From NCBI RefSeq assembly GCF_051401765.1, contig NW_027480481.1:1178001-1242000 (forward strand): 64,000 nucleotides of DNA. Reading direction: 5' to 3'. The stretch is from Calliopsis andreniformis. Taxonomy: Eukaryota > Arthropoda > Insecta > Hymenoptera > Andrenidae. Below, one piece after another: positions 63,467 through 64,000 of this stretch. Every line of letters starts with the position of its first letter. The first letter of the stretch is position 1. The translations under genes were made by a program, and so were the position numbers. The notes below the pieces were generated by a model, which was not told the origin of the DNA, searched no databases, and saw only the letters and a program-made list of their open reading frames with translations.

Positions 63467-64000
63467 ATCCTCAATCCTCAATCCTCAATCCTCAATCCTC
63501 AATCTTCAATCCTCAATCCTCAATCGTCAATCCTCAATCCTCAATTTTCAATCCTCAATACTCAATTTTCAAACCTCAATCCTGAATCCTCAATCCTCAA
63601 TTCTCAATCCTCAATCCTCTGTCCTCAGTCCTCAAACCTCAATCCTCAACACTCAGCCCTCATCCTCCATCCTCAATCCTTAATCGTAAATCCTCAATCT
63701 TGTATCCTCAATATTCAATCATCAACCCTCAATCCTCAACCCTCAATCCTCCATCCTCAATCCTCAGTGATCAATACTCAATCTTTAATACACAATCCCC
63801 AGTCCTCAATCCTCAATCCTCAATCCTCAATCCTCAATCCTCATTTCTCAATCCTCAATCCTCAACCCTCAGTCCTCATCCTCATTTCTCAATTCTCAAT
63901 CCTCAATCATGAATCCTCAATCTTCAATCCTCAATAATCAATCTCCAATTCTAGATCCTCAATCCGCAATCCTCAATCCTCAATCTGCAATCCTCAATAA
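63020..64000 (+). repeat. Copy of ~51449-52429 continuing past the window end (offset 11,571 bp)
   Basis: From about 63,020 to the last base the sequence follows 51.45-52.43 kb at 11,571 bp. It includes the CAGACCTG variant head and the TTGTATCC word. The array continues beyond the window. Confidence 0.8.

Larger units (their letters stand above)
1..64000 (+). repeat. Heptamer satellite array filling the whole window (TCAATCC)n
   Basis: The window is a head-to-tail array of TCAATCC in one orientation; I saw no inverted segment. Common variants are TCAATCT, TCAATAC, TCAGTCC, TCAAACC, TCAACCC, TCATTCC, CCAATCC and TAGATCC. The consensus has no G on the + strand, so G appears only in variants and strand asymmetry is extreme. 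Register is kept almost everywhere and changes mainly at hexamers (TCATCC, TCGTCC). Both ends of the window are inside the array, so its true length is unknown. Neither strand shows a transposon, tRNA, rRNA or unique sequence. Satellite DNA of this form is typical of eukaryotic heterochromatin; chromosomal location and species are inference and stay open. Confidence 0.97.

Noticed and set aside
1..64000. Telomere repeat array
   Set aside because: GGATTGA is not TTAGGG, TTTAGGG, TTAGG or another standard telomere unit that I know, the array shows multi-kilobase HORs, and no chromosome end is visible. A degenerate or unusual telomere cannot be excluded but nothing supports it.
1..64000. CENP-B box or other known centromere protein site
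   Set aside because: I saw no match to the core TTCG-four bases-A-two bases-CGGG pattern. G-rich words are almost absent from the + strand and the - strand has only GG dinucleotides.

Overview
The whole 64 kb window is one uninterrupted tandem satellite array. I found no protein-coding gene, RNA gene, transposon or unique-sequence island. The basic unit is a heptamer, TCAATCC on the + strand (GGATTGA on the - strand), present as perfect runs mixed with one- to three-base variants. A length-conserved satellite of this size, with multi-kilobase higher-order repeats (HORs), points to eukaryotic nuclear heterochromatin (pericentromeric, subtelomeric or sex-chromosome). The sequence does not let me name the species. 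It matches none of the common telomere repeats.

The array is hierarchical. Tier 1 is the heptamer. Tier 2 is a set of short composite blocks: a 63-bp block of nine heptamers ending in a CTAGATCC word; 306-, 320- and 327-bp local duplications; and a family of 47 EcoRI-containing hairpin-like words. Tier 3 is a 781-bp HOR, which I parsed in one copy as exactly 112 subunits (109 heptamers plus 3 hexamers). Tier 4 is a ~2.01-kb HOR made of one 781-bp unit plus a 1226- or 1233-bp spacer. Tier 5 is a mosaic of 4-8 kb segmental duplications at fixed offsets of 5,387, 8,530, 12,134 and ~23,860 bp.

Layout. Positions 1-21,559 are an older-looking, heterogeneous domain whose repeated segments (for example 2.06-4.98 kb against 17.13-20.10 kb) carry many substitutions and indels. 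Positions 21,560-25,464 hold five tandem 781-bp units. Positions 25,465-30,256 hold 2.0-kb units. From about 30.3 kb to the window end the array is a patchwork of recently copied blocks that look nearly identical by eye. The join points I could place lie in heptamer runs or shared heptamer variants, as expected for in-register unequal crossover or gene conversion.

The + strand shows many open reading frames of up to 352 codons. These are an artefact: 7 leaves remainder 1 on division by 3, so all three + frames read the same stop-free heptapeptide SILNPQS, while every - frame meets TGA every 21 nt. No coding function is proposed. Boundaries are read by eye and those given as approximate may be off by tens of bases.
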